A stretch of 64,000 bases of DNA from positions 62,001-126,000 of the forward strand of contig NZ_SIRR01000025.1 in the NCBI RefSeq assembly GCF_011634895.1. The letters run 5' to 3'. Below, one piece after another: positions 44,655-58,378 of this stretch (positions are counted from its first letter, which is position 1; every line of letters starts with the position of its first letter). This DNA comes from Rheinheimera pleomorphica (GTDB lineage: Bacteria; Pseudomonadota; Gammaproteobacteria; Enterobacterales; Alteromonadaceae). The translations under genes and the position numbers were made by a program. The notes beneath the pieces are model-generated. The model worked only from the letters and a program-made list of their open reading frames with translations. It searched no databases and was not told where the DNA came from.

Positions 44655-45377
44655 GTGGCCATATACCTGCCGGAATTAAGCGCGCACGATGTCAGCTTTC
44701 CACCGCTGTCCCGTGCGCTTGATGACCCCGATGGTTTACTGGCCATGGGGGGGGATTTGTCGGTGCAGCGCTTGTTAAGTGCCTACCAGCAAGGGATCTT
44801 TCCCTGGTTTAGCGAAGGCGATCCACTGTTATGGTGGAGCCCATCAGTACGGGCGGTGTTCCCGCCCGATACACTCAGCCTGAGTCGCACGTTAAAAAAG
44901 CAAATCCGTCGTCATCAGCTGCATTTTAGCGTCAACAAGGCCTTTGTCAGGGTAATAAAGCAGTGTGCTGCACCGCGGGCTAAACAGCCTGGCACCTGGA
45001 TATTACCGGCCATGCAGCAGGCATATACTGAACTTCACCGTCAGGGCCATGCCCACAGCGTAGAGGTATGGCAACAGGATACCCTGGTTGGCGGCTTATA
45101 CGGTGTACAGATTGGCAGCCTGTTTTGCGGCGAGTCTATGTTTAACCTGATGCCCGATACTGCCAAATTGGCACTGCTGGCGCTGCAATGTCATCTTAAG
45201 CAAGCGGCTGCTGGCTGGATAGACTGTCAAATGCCTAATCCGTTTTTACTGCAGTTGGGCGTGCAACCGTTGCCGCGTCCTGACTACATCAAGCTATTAA
45301 CAAGGTTACGCCAACAACCTATGCCAACAGCACACTGGGCTGCCAGAGACTTTAGCCTGGATGATAACAATGGCTGA
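44655..45377 (+). CDS. aat: Leucyl/phenylalanyl-tRNA-protein transferase
   Basis: 240 residues from a GTG at 44655; the frame continues into trxB, but the family starts at this point (AIYLPEL, PPLSRAL). Conserved parts are GLLAMGGDLS, GIFPWFSEGDPLLWWSP, HSVEVWQ, GGLYGVQIGSLFCGESMF and WIDCQM. It transfers Leu or Phe from tRNA to N-terminal Arg or Lys, marking proteins for ClpS-ClpAP. The 3' end overlaps the bpt start. Confidence 0.95.
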   Translation: MAIYLPELSAHDVSFPPLSRALDDPDGLLAMGGDLSVQRLLSAYQQGIFPWFSEGDPLLWWSPSVRAVFPPDTLSLSRTLKKQIRRHQLHFSVNKAFVRVIKQCAAPRAKQPGTWILPAMQQAYTELHRQGHAHSVEVWQQDTLVGGLYGVQIGSLFCGESMFNLMPDTAKLALLALQCHLKQAAAGWIDCQMPNPFLLQLGVQPLPRPDYIKLLTRLRQQPMPTAHWAARDFSLDDNNG

Positions 45378-46071
45378 GCTGCGTTTTGGCCTGAGCGCGC
45401 CGGCGCCGTGCAGTTACCTGAGCCAGCAACAAGAACAGCTGGTATTTTTACTGCCAGAGCAACCGCTAGACGCCGCGCTATACCAACAACTGCTGCAGCT
45501 TAACTTTCGCCGCAGCGGCGAGCAGGTGTATACACCACATTGCCCCACTTGCCAGGCTTGTCAGTCGGTACGTATTACACCGACACAATTCAAACCAAGC
45601 CGCAGCCAACGCCGTTTACTGCAAAAAGCAGCGCGAGTGTCCTGGCGTTACCAACTGGATGATAAGCTTAGCCAGGACTACTACGCCCTGTTTGCCGCTT
45701 ACATCGGCCATAAACACCAGGATGGCAGCATGTATCCACCGGCACCTGAGCAACTTAATAGCATGCTGAACTGCTCCTGGTTAAAGGTGCGGCTATTAAA
45801 ACAATATTATAATGACCAATTGGTGGCGTTAACGATAGTAGATGAAACTGACTTAGCATTTTCTGCCGTCTATACTTTTTATCAGCCGGCCGTCAGTCGG
45901 TTTTCACCCGGCATATTAGCCGTGTTGTACTTAATACAATGTGCAGCACAGCAACAAAAAGACTGGCTTTACCTGGGCTATCAAATTGATGAGTGCCAGA
46001 AAATGGCCTATAAGGCCGCATTTTTGCCACAACAGCGATTTATTCAGGGACAATGGCACTCATTTGGCTAA
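45370..46071 (+). CDS. bpt: Aspartate/glutamate leucyltransferase (Bpt, ATE family)
   Basis: 233 residues from the ATG at 45370; an ATG at 45361 is an alternative. Family marks are PCSYLSQQQEQLVF, the cysteine cluster CPTCQACQSVRI, FAAYIGHKHQDGSMYP and LYLGYQIDECQKMAYK. Bpt adds Leu from tRNA to N-terminal Asp or Glu, the second route into the bacterial N-degron pathway. It overlaps aat by 8 bp and lies upstream of infA. Confidence 0.93.
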   Translation: MAELRFGLSAPAPCSYLSQQQEQLVFLLPEQPLDAALYQQLLQLNFRRSGEQVYTPHCPTCQACQSVRITPTQFKPSRSQRRLLQKAARVSWRYQLDDKLSQDYYALFAAYIGHKHQDGSMYPPAPEQLNSMLNCSWLKVRLLKQYYNDQLVALTIVDETDLAFSAVYTFYQPAVSRFSPGILAVLYLIQCAAQQQKDWLYLGYQIDECQKMAYKAAFLPQQRFIQGQWHSFG

Positions 46072-46165
46072 AAAAGCGCATGTCGCTTTACTTATGCTGA
46101 TGATTTCGGCACAATCTGCGCAGTTTTTTTATGGTTCACCCAATTTTAAGAGGCAAGTGCGCTGA

Positions 46166-46384
<219 letters not shown>

Positions 46385-46414
46385 GCCGGCTATTTGCAGT
46401 ATGCCAGATAACAC

Positions 46415-46447
46415 AAACCCGGCCTAAGCCGGGTTTACTGTTTTTTT
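46415..46447. terminator. Rho-independent terminator between infA and clpA
   Basis: AACCCGGC and GCCGGGTT form the stem with a CTAA loop, followed after TACTG by TTTTTTT. The converging clpA gene ends 10 bp away. Confidence 0.8.
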
Positions 46448-46457
46448 CTGGGAGCTG

Positions 46458-48725
46458 TTAATCGGTCAGGGCCGCTTCCTCGGTTGTTTGATAGGCAAAA
46501 CTCAGTTGATCATTTTGCAAATCGATCCGGACATCACCACCGTGTAACAAGCGACCAAACAGAATCTCATTTGCCAGTGGTTTTTTCAGTTGTTCCTGAA
46601 TTACCCTGGCCATTGGTCGTGCGCCCATCGCATGGTCATAGCCTTTGTCAGCCAACCACTGCCTGGCAGCAGATGTTAACTCCATCGATACCTGTTTTTT
46701 GTCCAGCTGCACCTGCAGATCACAAATAAACTTATCGACAATTTGCAGAATAATGTCCGCCGCTAAATGTTTAAACCAGATAATACCGTCCAGCCGGTTG
46801 CGAAACTCCGGGCTAAAGGTACGGTTAATTTCTGATAACGCATCATGGCTGTGATCCTGCTGTTTAAAGCCGATCGACTTACGAATAGTTTCCTGCACCC
46901 CGGCATTAGTGGTCATCACCAGTACCACATTACGAAAATCAATTTTGCGGCCGTTATTATCGGTCAAAGTGCCGTGGTCCATCACTTGCAGCAAAATGTT
47001 GTAAATATCGCTATGTGCTTTTTCAATTTCATCCAGCAACACGACCGAATACGGATGTTTCGATACCGCATCTGTTAACAAGCCACCTTGTTCAAAGCCA
47101 ACATAACCCGGCGGTGCACCGATTAACCGGCTAATAGCATGGCGCTCCATATATTCTGACATATCAAAACGCAGCAGCTCTACCCCCAACGCTTTTGCCA
47201 GTTGTTTCGTCACTTCGGTTTTGCCCACACCGGTTGGGCCGGCGAACAGGAAATTACCTATCGGTTTTTCTTCATTGCCCAGACCAGAGCGTGACAGGCG
47301 GATAGCTGCCGTCAGCACTTCTATTGGCTCATCCTGACCAAACACCACCAGTTTCAGGTTGCGATCTAAATTGGCCAGCACGTCTTTATCCGACGCTGAT
47401 ACCGATTTTTCCGGAATGCGCGCCATTTTAGCAATAACATGCTCAATCTCCGGCACGTTAATCACTTTGCGCCGTTTAGAAGAAGGCAATAACCGCTGAC
47501 TTGCGCCGGCTTCATCTATCACATCAATGGCTTTGTCCGGTAAATGTCGCTCGTTAATATACTTAGCGGACAACTCCGCTGCCGCCCGGATTGCCTTTTG
47601 TGTGTAACGCACATTATGGTGCTGCTCGTAACGCTCTTTTAAGCCCAGTAAAATACGGGTGGTATCTTCCACACTGGGTTCAGCCACATCGATTTTTTGA
47701 AAACGTCGTACCAGCGCCGTGTCTTTTTCAAAAATACTTTTAAATTCCTGATAGGTGGTCGAGCCCATACAGCGCAAACGGCCACTGGACAGTAACGGCT
47801 TAATCAGGTTACTGGCATCCATTACGCCGCCTGACGCGGCACCGGCGCCAATGACAGTGTGAATTTCATCGATAAACAGGATGGCGTCTTTTTCCCGTTC
47901 CAATTCTTTTAGTAAAGACTTCAGCCGCTTTTCAAAGTCACCCCGGTATTTAGTTCCTGCCAGTAAAGCGCCCATATCCAGCGAGTAGATGGTGGCATTG
48001 GCAATTACCTCTGGCACCTCATTGTGCACAATACGGTAGGCTAAGCCTTCAGCAATAGCCGTTTTGCCAACACCGGCCTCACCGACCAACAACGGGTTAT
48101 TCTTTTTACGCCGGCAAAGCACCTGAATAGCACGCTCTACTTCATGCTCGCGGCCAATTAACGGGTCTATCTGGCCATTTTTTGCCTGCAAGTTTAAATT
48201 CGCGGTAAAGTTTTCCAGATACTTACTGTCATCGCTGACAGCATCTGTGCCTTCTTCCTGCACATGCTCATCGTGCTGTTCAAGTTTTTCGGTTTTGGTG
48301 ACGCCATGTGAGATAAAATTCACCACGTCTAAGCGGGTAATATCGATTTTCTTCAGCAAATAAACGGCTTGAGATTCCTGTTCACTGAAAATCGCCACCA
48401 ACACATTGGCACCGGTCACTTCAGACTTACCGGATGATTGTACATGGAACACGGCACGCTGCAGCACACGCTGAAAACCGAGCGTTGGCTGCGTGTCACG
48501 CTCTAACTCGCCTTCCGGCAGTACCGGGGTTGTAGAATCAATAAAACTGGCCAGCTCCTGCCGCAGCTTCTCAATGTTAGCGCCGCAAGAGCGCAGCGCT
48601 TCACCGGCAGCCGGGTTGTCCAGCAAAGCCAGCAGTAAATGCTCTACCGTCATATATTCGTGACGGCGCTCGCGCGCGAACCTGAAAGCCAAATTCAGAG
48701 TTAACTCAAGATCTTTATTTAACAT
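46458..48725 (-). CDS. clpA: ATP-dependent Clp protease ATP-binding subunit ClpA
   Basis: 755 residues (E. coli 758). The N-domain with two Clp repeats (1-145) binds ClpS, followed by two AAA+ modules: D1 with GEAGVGKT and D2 with GPTGVGKT, arginine fingers, and the ClpP-binding loop region with IGFKQ. It unfolds substrates and feeds them to ClpP, whose gene is not here. A GGAG lies 8 bp before the ATG. The gene is 54 bp downstream of clpS and likely co-transcribed. Confidence 0.97.
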   Translation of the reverse strand: MLNKDLELTLNLAFRFARERRHEYMTVEHLLLALLDNPAAGEALRSCGANIEKLRQELASFIDSTTPVLPEGELERDTQPTLGFQRVLQRAVFHVQSSGKSEVTGANVLVAIFSEQESQAVYLLKKIDITRLDVVNFISHGVTKTEKLEQHDEHVQEEGTDAVSDDSKYLENFTANLNLQAKNGQIDPLIGREHEVERAIQVLCRRKKNNPLLVGEAGVGKTAIAEGLAYRIVHNEVPEVIANATIYSLDMGALLAGTKYRGDFEKRLKSLLKELEREKDAILFIDEIHTVIGAGAASGGVMDASNLIKPLLSSGRLRCMGSTTYQEFKSIFEKDTALVRRFQKIDVAEPSVEDTTRILLGLKERYEQHHNVRYTQKAIRAAAELSAKYINERHLPDKAIDVIDEAGASQRLLPSSKRRKVINVPEIEHVIAKMARIPEKSVSASDKDVLANLDRNLKLVVFGQDEPIEVLTAAIRLSRSGLGNEEKPIGNFLFAGPTGVGKTEVTKQLAKALGVELLRFDMSEYMERHAISRLIGAPPGYVGFEQGGLLTDAVSKHPYSVVLLDEIEKAHSDIYNILLQVMDHGTLTDNNGRKIDFRNVVLVMTTNAGVQETIRKSIGFKQQDHSHDALSEINRTFSPEFRNRLDGIIWFKHLAADIILQIVDKFICDLQVQLDKKQVSMELTSAARQWLADKGYDHAMGARPMARVIQEQLKKPLANEILFGRLLHGGDVRIDLQNDQLSFAYQTTEEAALTD

Positions 48726-48779
48726 ACACCACTCCTAATCCACCTGAGTAACGACACCAGAATCATGCCAGGACTTACC

Positions 48780-49100
48780 TTAAGCGCGCTCCATGGTACA
48801 CAGCAGCGGGTGCTGATGCTCTTTGGCATACTGCGTTACCTGCTGCACTTTGGTTTCCGCTATTTCAGCGGTAAAAACACCACAAACCCCTTTTCCTTCG
48901 TAATGCACTTTTAACATTACTTCTGTCGCCTGTTCATACTGCATATTAAAAAACCGGCTTAACACATCGATAACGAAATCCATCGGGGTGTAATCGTCGT
49001 TGTGCAGTACCACTTTATACATTGGTGGCGGAGCAACACGTTGCCGTGTCAACTCTTCCAAACCACCCTGTTGTACGTTGCTTTCTTTATTGCCGCTCAT
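48780..49100 (-). CDS. clpS: ClpA adaptor protein ClpS
   Basis: 106 residues. The N-degron pocket motifs are [18 protein letters not shown] and [19 protein letters not shown]. It holds Leu, Phe, Trp or Tyr N-termini and delivers the protein to ClpA. It heads the minus-strand clpS-clpA unit and is divergent from cspD, 191 bp away, as in E. coli. Confidence 0.96.
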   Translation of the reverse strand: MSGNKESNVQQGGLEELTRQRVAPPPMYKVVLHNDDYTPMDFVIDVLSRFFNMQYEQATEVMLKVHYEGKGVCGVFTAEIAETKVQQVTQYAKEHQHPLLCTMERA

Positions 49101-49291
49101 AAACTATAGCCACGCCTGCGTATTCCATCAAAGGAGCTTTGAGTTAATTATTGGTAAAATTTTAGTTTAATTTTGCAAATAACTTGACTGTATGCTCAAA
49201 TTATCTACATTAGTTGTTGGGATCACTAACAATCCCGCCACTGAAACTAAGAATACAGAATTTAGCTAACTTAGAGAAGGAAGTAAGTTGT

Positions 49292-49510
49292 ATGGCTACC
49301 GGTAAAGTAAAATGGTTCAATAATGCCAAAGGATTTGGATTTATTCGTGAAGATGGCCGTGATGAAGATATCTTTGCTCATTATTCAACCATTAGCATGG
49401 ATGGCTACCGCACGCTAAAGGCCGGACAGGATGTCGAGTTTGACCTGTCTGAAGGCCCGAAGGGCTTACACGCTGTGAATATTAAAGTGCCCGGTGATCT
49501 GACAGAGTAA
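49292..49510 (+). CDS. cspD: Cold-shock domain protein CspD
   Basis: 72 residues, one cold-shock domain with RNP1 KGFGFIREDG and RNP2 DIFAHYS. The stretch DGYRTLKAGQDVEFDLSEGPKGLHA fits CspD, read in two parts (DGYRTLKAGQ and VEFDLSEGPKG). CspD in E. coli is a stationary-phase, single-stranded-DNA-binding inhibitor of replication. The ATG at 49292 has AGAAGGAAG about 12 bp upstream. The location next to clpS is the classical synteny. Confidence 0.94.
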   Translation: MATGKVKWFNNAKGFGFIREDGRDEDIFAHYSTISMDGYRTLKAGQDVEFDLSEGPKGLHAVNIKVPGDLTE

Positions 49511-49544
49511 ATATTCGCTTAGCGTAAAGCGTAATACGAAAAGA

Positions 49545-49570
49545 AAAAAGCAGGCGTTTCGCCTGCTTTT
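49545..49570 (+). terminator. Bidirectional terminator between cspD and idh
   Basis: AAAAGCAGGCG and CGCCTGCTTTT are perfect arms around a TTT loop; it lies between the converging cspD and isocitrate dehydrogenase genes. Confidence 0.85.
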
Positions 49571-49591
49571 GCTTATTGGTTTTTCGCTGAA

Positions 49592-51856
<2,265 letters not shown>

Positions 51857-52025
51857 CTAAAGGCCAGTTCGCACCTTCATCCGGGCGATATTGATGTTTT
51901 AAACGCACTTGTTGCAAAGCGGCGCTAGTATAGCAGCATGACATTCAATAAAATAGGCAACGGTCTTTGCCGCTAATGCTATGGCTATCATGCAATTTAC
52001 ACCCGATACAGGGTGGTGTTAACTA

Positions 52026-52706
52026 ATGCTGACAGTCTCTGTCACACGAACAAATGCTACGAACTTCAGAGATAAAACAACAGTGAAACCCGAGCGTACC
52101 AAACAGAAATTGCACCATAATCCATATGTGAAAAAACACAATGCGACCAAAGTCTCAAATCCCCAGCTGGTATTGTTTAACAAACCTTTTGATGTGTTAT
52201 GTCAATTTACCGATAACAGTACGCCCCGACGCGCAACCCTGGCTGACTATATACCAATAGCCGGTGTCTATGCCGCGGGCCGGCTTGACCGTGACAGTGA
52301 AGGTTTACTGCTACTAACTAACTGTGGCAAAACCCAGCACCGGATCAGCGACCCCATGCACAAAATGGCCAAAACTTACTGGGTGCAGTTGGAAGGCGAT
52401 ATCAGTGATGCAGCGCTGCAGCAACTGAGTGATGGTGTACCGCTAAATGATGGTCTGACAGCACCCGCTAACGCACAGCGAATTCCCGCTCCGGATATCT
52501 GGCCGCGCCAGCCGCCGGTAAGACAACGTCTAAATATTCCCACCTGCTGGATAAGTCTGACCATCACTGAAGGCCGTAACCGTCAGGTAAGAAGGATGAC
52601 CGCTGCGGTGGGTTTCCCTACCCTGCGATTGATACGGGTCCAAATTGGCCCCTGGCGATTGGATAATTTAGCCCCGGGCGAGTATAAGCAACTGTCGCTG
52701 ACCTAG
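52026..52706 (+). CDS. rluE: 23S rRNA pseudouridine(2457) synthase RluE
   Basis: 226 residues of the RsuA/RluE family, lacking an N-terminal S4 domain. The catalytic block is AGRLDRDSEGLLLLTN (Asp in RLDRDS), with FNKPFDVLCQF before it and TITEGRNRQVRRMTAAVG after it. It isomerises U2457 of 23S rRNA. The N-terminus contains a basic segment (KPERTKQKLHHNPYVKKHN). The ATG at 52026 is taken; a GTG at 52083 is an alternative because the first ~20 residues are not conserved-looking. Confidence 0.9.
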   Translation: MLTVSVTRTNATNFRDKTTVKPERTKQKLHHNPYVKKHNATKVSNPQLVLFNKPFDVLCQFTDNSTPRRATLADYIPIAGVYAAGRLDRDSEGLLLLTNCGKTQHRISDPMHKMAKTYWVQLEGDISDAALQQLSDGVPLNDGLTAPANAQRIPAPDIWPRQPPVRQRLNIPTCWISLTITEGRNRQVRRMTAAVGFPTLRLIRVQIGPWRLDNLAPGEYKQLSLT

Positions 52707-52747
52707 GCAGTGGCGTTTCCCCTTTTGATAAAAGGCAGCAAAACAAC

Positions 52748-53203
52748 ATGAGCAGAGCACAGTTACACCTTACCGTGGCAGCGATAGTGCAGTTTGAACA
52801 AAAATTTTTGCTGGTAGAAGAAACCGACAAACTAAGCAAACAGCGTGTATTAAACCAACCTGCCGGCCATGTTGAGCAAAATGAAGATCTGCTTAGCGCC
52901 GTGCAACGTGAATTATACGAAGAAACCGGATTGTTACTTACGCCAAGTGCCTGGTTGGGGATCTCGCAGCTAAAAGCCAGCAATGGTCACCGTTATGTAA
53001 GGGTCAACTTTGTGTTTGAACCCACAAGTCTGCCAGAACACCATCAACCGCAGGACAGTGACATACTGGCACTGCACTGGCTCAGTGCCAGCCAGCTGCA
53101 GCACAGCGCGCTGCCACTGCGCAGTGCTTTGGTCAGTGATGCCATTCAGTTATATCAGCAAGGTGTTCGTCTGCCGCTAAACCTTATTCAGCCAGCGCGA
53201 TAA
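52748..53203 (+). CDS. nudJ: Nudix hydrolase, NudJ-like phosphatase
   Basis: 151 residues. The Nudix box spans residues around GHVEQNEDLLSAVQRELYEETGLL, read as GHVEQNEDLL and RELYEETGLL, with the metal-binding REL-EET core. VAAIVQFEQKFLLVEET is the NudJ-type N-terminus. NudJ removes phosphate from HMP-PP and nucleoside diphosphates in E. coli. The gene precedes mnmA by 67 bp, the usual order nudJ-mnmA-hflD-purB. Confidence 0.88.
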   Translation: MSRAQLHLTVAAIVQFEQKFLLVEETDKLSKQRVLNQPAGHVEQNEDLLSAVQRELYEETGLLLTPSAWLGISQLKASNGHRYVRVNFVFEPTSLPEHHQPQDSDILALHWLSASQLQHSALPLRSALVSDAIQLYQQGVRLPLNLIQPAR

Positions 53204-53227
53204 CATGCGCAGCTGATAAATTTCATG

Positions 53228-53233
53228 TATAAT
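53228..53233 (+). promoter_or_regulatory. Candidate minus-10 box for mnmA operon
   Basis: TATAAT followed by CCGCGCC, a GC-rich discriminator, 38 bp before the mnmA ATG. No good minus-35 hexamer is visible at the right distance. Confidence 0.4.
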
Positions 53234-53270
53234 CCGCGCCTTGTTTTTAAGCCTTCAAAAGTGCAGTGCT

Positions 53271-54383
53271 ATGCCAGATACCCGCTCAGCTAACAGCAGT
53301 AAAAAAGTCATCGTCGGTATGTCCGGCGGCGTAGATTCTTCCGTGTCCGCTTACCTGTTGCTGCAACAGGGCTATCAGGTTGAAGGCCTGTTTATGAAAA
53401 ACTGGGAAGAAGACGACAACGACGAATACTGTGCCGCCGCTGAAGATATGCGTGATGCGCAAGCCGTATGCGACAAACTGGGTATAGTGCTGCACAAAGT
53501 GAATTTTGCTGCCGAGTATTGGGACAATGTGTTTGAGTATTTTCTGGCCGAATACAAAGCCGGCCGCACCCCTAACCCGGACATTATGTGCAACAAAGAA
53601 ATTAAGTTTAAAGCCTTTTTAGAGTTTGCCGCTGATGCCTTGGGGGCCGATTACATCGCCACCGGGCATTATGTGCGTCGCCGCCAACATAACGGCCACT
53701 GGCAATTATTACGTGGGCTGGATAGCAATAAAGACCAAAGCTATTTTCTGTACACCATTGGTGAAGCGCACATTGCACAAACCCTGTTTCCGGTCGGCGA
53801 GCTGGAAAAACCGGCGGTACGCGCCATTGCTGAGCAACAAGGCCTGATCACACACGACAAAAAAGACAGTACCGGTATTTGCTTTATTGGTGAGCGTAAA
53901 TTTAAAGATTTTCTGCAGCAATATTTGCCAGCACAACCTGGCGATATTATCAGTGTAGACGGCGACATTATCGGGCGGCACGAAGGCCTAATGTACCACA
54001 CCTTGGGACAGCGCAAGGGTTTAGGTATTGGCGGCCTGCGTGAAGGCAGTGACGAACCCTGGTATGTAGTAGGTAAAAATGTTGAAACTAACCAACTGAT
54101 TGTTGCTCAGGGCCACGATCATCCCAGCTTGTTATCTCAGGGATTAACCGCCAGCCAGCTACACTGGACAGACCGCACCGGCCCGCAGCAACCTCTGCGT
54201 TGTAGCGTAAAAACCCGCTATCGCCAAACCGACATACCCTGTACCCTGACCCCCCGTAACGACGGCACGGTTAGCGTGCTGTTTGACACGCCACAAAAAG
54301 CGGTAACCCCTGGCCAGTCGGCAGTATTTTATCTGGACGAGGTGTGTCTGGGCGGTGGCATTATTGATCAGGCACTAAACTGA
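53271..54383 (+). CDS. mnmA: tRNA 2-thiouridine(34) synthase MnmA
   Basis: 370 residues from the ATG at 53271. The PP-loop is [15 protein letters not shown]; catalytic cysteines lie in [13 protein letters not shown] and [14 protein letters not shown]; FLxQ-type tail and [12 protein letters not shown] complete the family signature. It activates U34 of Lys, Glu and Gln tRNAs with ATP and inserts sulfur delivered by the TusE relay. hflD begins 1 bp after its stop. Confidence 0.97.
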   Translation: MPDTRSANSSKKVIVGMSGGVDSSVSAYLLLQQGYQVEGLFMKNWEEDDNDEYCAAAEDMRDAQAVCDKLGIVLHKVNFAAEYWDNVFEYFLAEYKAGRTPNPDIMCNKEIKFKAFLEFAADALGADYIATGHYVRRRQHNGHWQLLRGLDSNKDQSYFLYTIGEAHIAQTLFPVGELEKPAVRAIAEQQGLITHDKKDSTGICFIGERKFKDFLQQYLPAQPGDIISVDGDIIGRHEGLMYHTLGQRKGLGIGGLREGSDEPWYVVGKNVETNQLIVAQGHDHPSLLSQGLTASQLHWTDRTGPQQPLRCSVKTRYRQTDIPCTLTPRNDGTVSVLFDTPQKAVTPGQSAVFYLDEVCLGGGIIDQALN

Positions 54384-54384
54384 T

Positions 54385-56402
<2,018 letters not shown>

Positions 56403-56414
56403 GCCAGCAATAAC

Positions 56415-56440
56415 AAGGCGCTGCTCACAGCGCCTTTTTT
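56415..56440 (+). terminator. Rho-independent terminator after purB
   Basis: AAGGCGCTG and CAGCGCCTT pair around CTCA, followed by TTTTTT; it lies 13 bp after the purB stop and 14 bp before the next start codon. Confidence 0.85.
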
Positions 56441-56453
56441 CACAGGATTGCTT

Positions 56454-57608
56454 ATGTATCAGTTAAATTTAGGCTCGCTCAGCGTCACAGATTTTCTGCA
56501 ACAGTACTGGCAGAAAAAACCACTGCTAATTAAAGCCGGCTTTAAACACTTCACCGATCCGTTAACCGCCGATGAACTGGCTGGTCTGGCGCTGGAAGAT
56601 GACATTGAATCACGTATTGTCAGTTGTATCGACAAGCAATGGGATATGCAGACCGGTCCGTTTGAAGATTTCTCCGTGTTTGGTGAGCAAAACTGGACCT
56701 TGTTGGTGCAAGCTGTTGATCACTGGCATCCAGAGGCAGCAAAACTGCTGGACCCGTTTCGCTTTATTCCGAACTGGCGTATTGACGATCTGATGGTCAG
56801 CTTCTCCACGCCCGGTGGCGGTGTCGGCCCGCATTTAGACCAATACGATGTATTTATTATTCAAGGTGAAGGTAAACGTCACTGGCGCGTGGGCATGCCA
56901 GATCGCAGCCTACAGCAACTATGCCCGCACCCACGGTTGTTGCAGGTGAGTCCGTTTCAGGATTGTATAGATGTCATTACCGAGCCGGGCGACATTCTGT
57001 ATATTCCACCGGGCTGCCCACATGAGGGCATCAGCCTGGAGAACAGCCTGAACTACTCTGTTGGTTTTCGCGCGCCGGCGCAAAAAGATTTGCTAACAGG
57101 TTTGGTTGATCACCTGATCGACCATGATATCAACGGCGAGCGATTCAGCGATGCCGGGCGCAGCATAGCGTCGTCGGTAGGCGCTATCTCTGAAAACGAT
57201 TTGGCCAAGGTGCAGCAGTTATTACAGCAACTGCTGGCAGATCAAGCGATGCTGCCACATTGGTTTGGCAGTTTAATTACCCGCGCTAAGCATGAACTGG
57301 ATATCAACGAGCCAGAACCTCACTATGGCAGCGATGAAATAGCAGAGTATCTGGATGAAGGCTCAGTATTAAGCCGAACCGGCGGTTTGCGCTGTTGTTA
57401 TTATCAGCAAGCTGCAGACAGCGATATATTGCTGTTTATCAATGGCGACCAAATCACGCTACCTGCAGACGAGCTGCACACTGCCCGGCTGTTATGTGAT
57501 TACACTGAGCTGCTTAGCGAACAAAACCGGCACTTTTGTCAGTCACCACAGCGTACTATGCTACTGACCAACCTAATTAATCAAGGCTACTGGTACTTTA
57601 GCGAATAA
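56454..57608 (+). CDS. roxA: Ribosomal protein uL16 3-hydroxylase (RoxA/YcfD)
   Basis: 384 residues of the JmjC-type cupin family. The Fe(II) triad is visible as the His and Asp of GGGVGPHLDQYDVFI and the His of PPGCPHEGISL. The N-terminal FLQQYWQKKPLLIKAG is the family start, and a dimerisation/winged-helix domain follows at the C-terminus. E. coli YcfD uses 2-oxoglutarate and O2 to hydroxylate Arg81 of uL16. The ATG at 56454 has CAGGA 6 bp upstream; a TTG at 56448 lies ahead but inside that site. Confidence 0.92.
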   Translation: MYQLNLGSLSVTDFLQQYWQKKPLLIKAGFKHFTDPLTADELAGLALEDDIESRIVSCIDKQWDMQTGPFEDFSVFGEQNWTLLVQAVDHWHPEAAKLLDPFRFIPNWRIDDLMVSFSTPGGGVGPHLDQYDVFIIQGEGKRHWRVGMPDRSLQQLCPHPRLLQVSPFQDCIDVITEPGDILYIPPGCPHEGISLENSLNYSVGFRAPAQKDLLTGLVDHLIDHDINGERFSDAGRSIASSVGAISENDLAKVQQLLQQLLADQAMLPHWFGSLITRAKHELDINEPEPHYGSDEIAEYLDEGSVLSRTGGLRCCYYQQAADSDILLFINGDQITLPADELHTARLLCDYTELLSEQNRHFCQSPQRTMLLTNLINQGYWYFSE

Positions 57609-57634
57609 GGTCCGACAGCTGTTTGGCAGCAAAT

Positions 57635-57664
57635 TAAAAAAACCGCAGTAACTGCGGTTTTTTT
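57635..57664. terminator. Bidirectional terminator
   Basis: AAACCGCAGT and ACTGCGGTTT are near-perfect arms with A-run and T-run flanks; between roxA and the convergent DUF4826 gene. Confidence 0.88.
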
Positions 57665-57688
57665 AATTTTGTAAACTAATAAATACAA

Positions 57689-58135
57689 TTAAGCTGCGCC
57701 AGTGTCCGGCCACAAAGCAGCATTTTCAAACATTTCGTACAAGCCATGCGCCCGCTTAACCAGTAAGTCAGCAAAATCCTGTTTGGTTTTGTCATTAATG
57801 CCGGAGTCAATAATCTGCTGTGCCTTTAGCTGCCAGTTTAACGAAAACGCCCGCACAGCTTCCCGTGCATCTTTGGCAGCAGATAATGCCATATGGTCTG
57901 TTGGCAAATCACCGCAAATTACCCAATATGTTTGTTTATCTTTCGCATTCAACTTCCAGATAGCGAAGAACGGCGTTAAGTACCGGCTGTCTGCAACGAC
58001 TACACTCTCTGGTAAAATACCCTTGCTGGCCAGGTATTCATTCGCTTTTTGAAACTGTACACGGATCCACTCAGAGCGGATCTGTTCAATTTGTTGTGCC
58101 TGTTGTGCTTGCTCCTGAGTTAACTGCTCACTCAT
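57689..58135 (-). CDS. DUF4826 family protein
   Basis: 148 residues from the ATG at 58135 (MSEQLTQEQAQQ). The open frame reaches 58360, but the upstream 75 residues run through the intergenic region and look non-coding. Family phrases are FQKANEYLASKGILPESV, YLTPFFAIWKLNAKDKQTYWVICGD, read as FFAIWKLNAKDK and YWVICGDLPTDHMALSAA. No known function; soluble. It is divergent from the leucine-dehydrogenase-type gene, with which it may share a control region. Confidence 0.8.
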   Translation of the reverse strand: MSEQLTQEQAQQAQQIEQIRSEWIRVQFQKANEYLASKGILPESVVVADSRYLTPFFAIWKLNAKDKQTYWVICGDLPTDHMALSAAKDAREAVRAFSLNWQLKAQQIIDSGINDKTKQDFADLLVKRAHGLYEMFENAALWPDTGAA

Positions 58136-58378
58136 TTTATCTCTATCCTGCTGTAGTGTTTGCGCTACTTTAGGGGACTCGAACAGCACAATCAAGCCTG
58201 ATGTGAAATTGTCGACAATCCACTGGACAGACCAGGGTATTTTTTTATCCTGTTCTGGTGTAATACGGGGTGAAATGTTACATTGCGCGGCGCAAAAAGC
58301 TGCCCAAGCGGGCAATGCACAACCAGACAACACGGCGTCACAGCTACCTGTGCCGGCCAATAAACGGAGAAATCAGTC

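Noticed and set aside
58136-58360. N-terminal extension of the DUF4826 gene
   Set aside because: The extra 75 residues cross the divergent control region and do not resemble the family start MSEQL.
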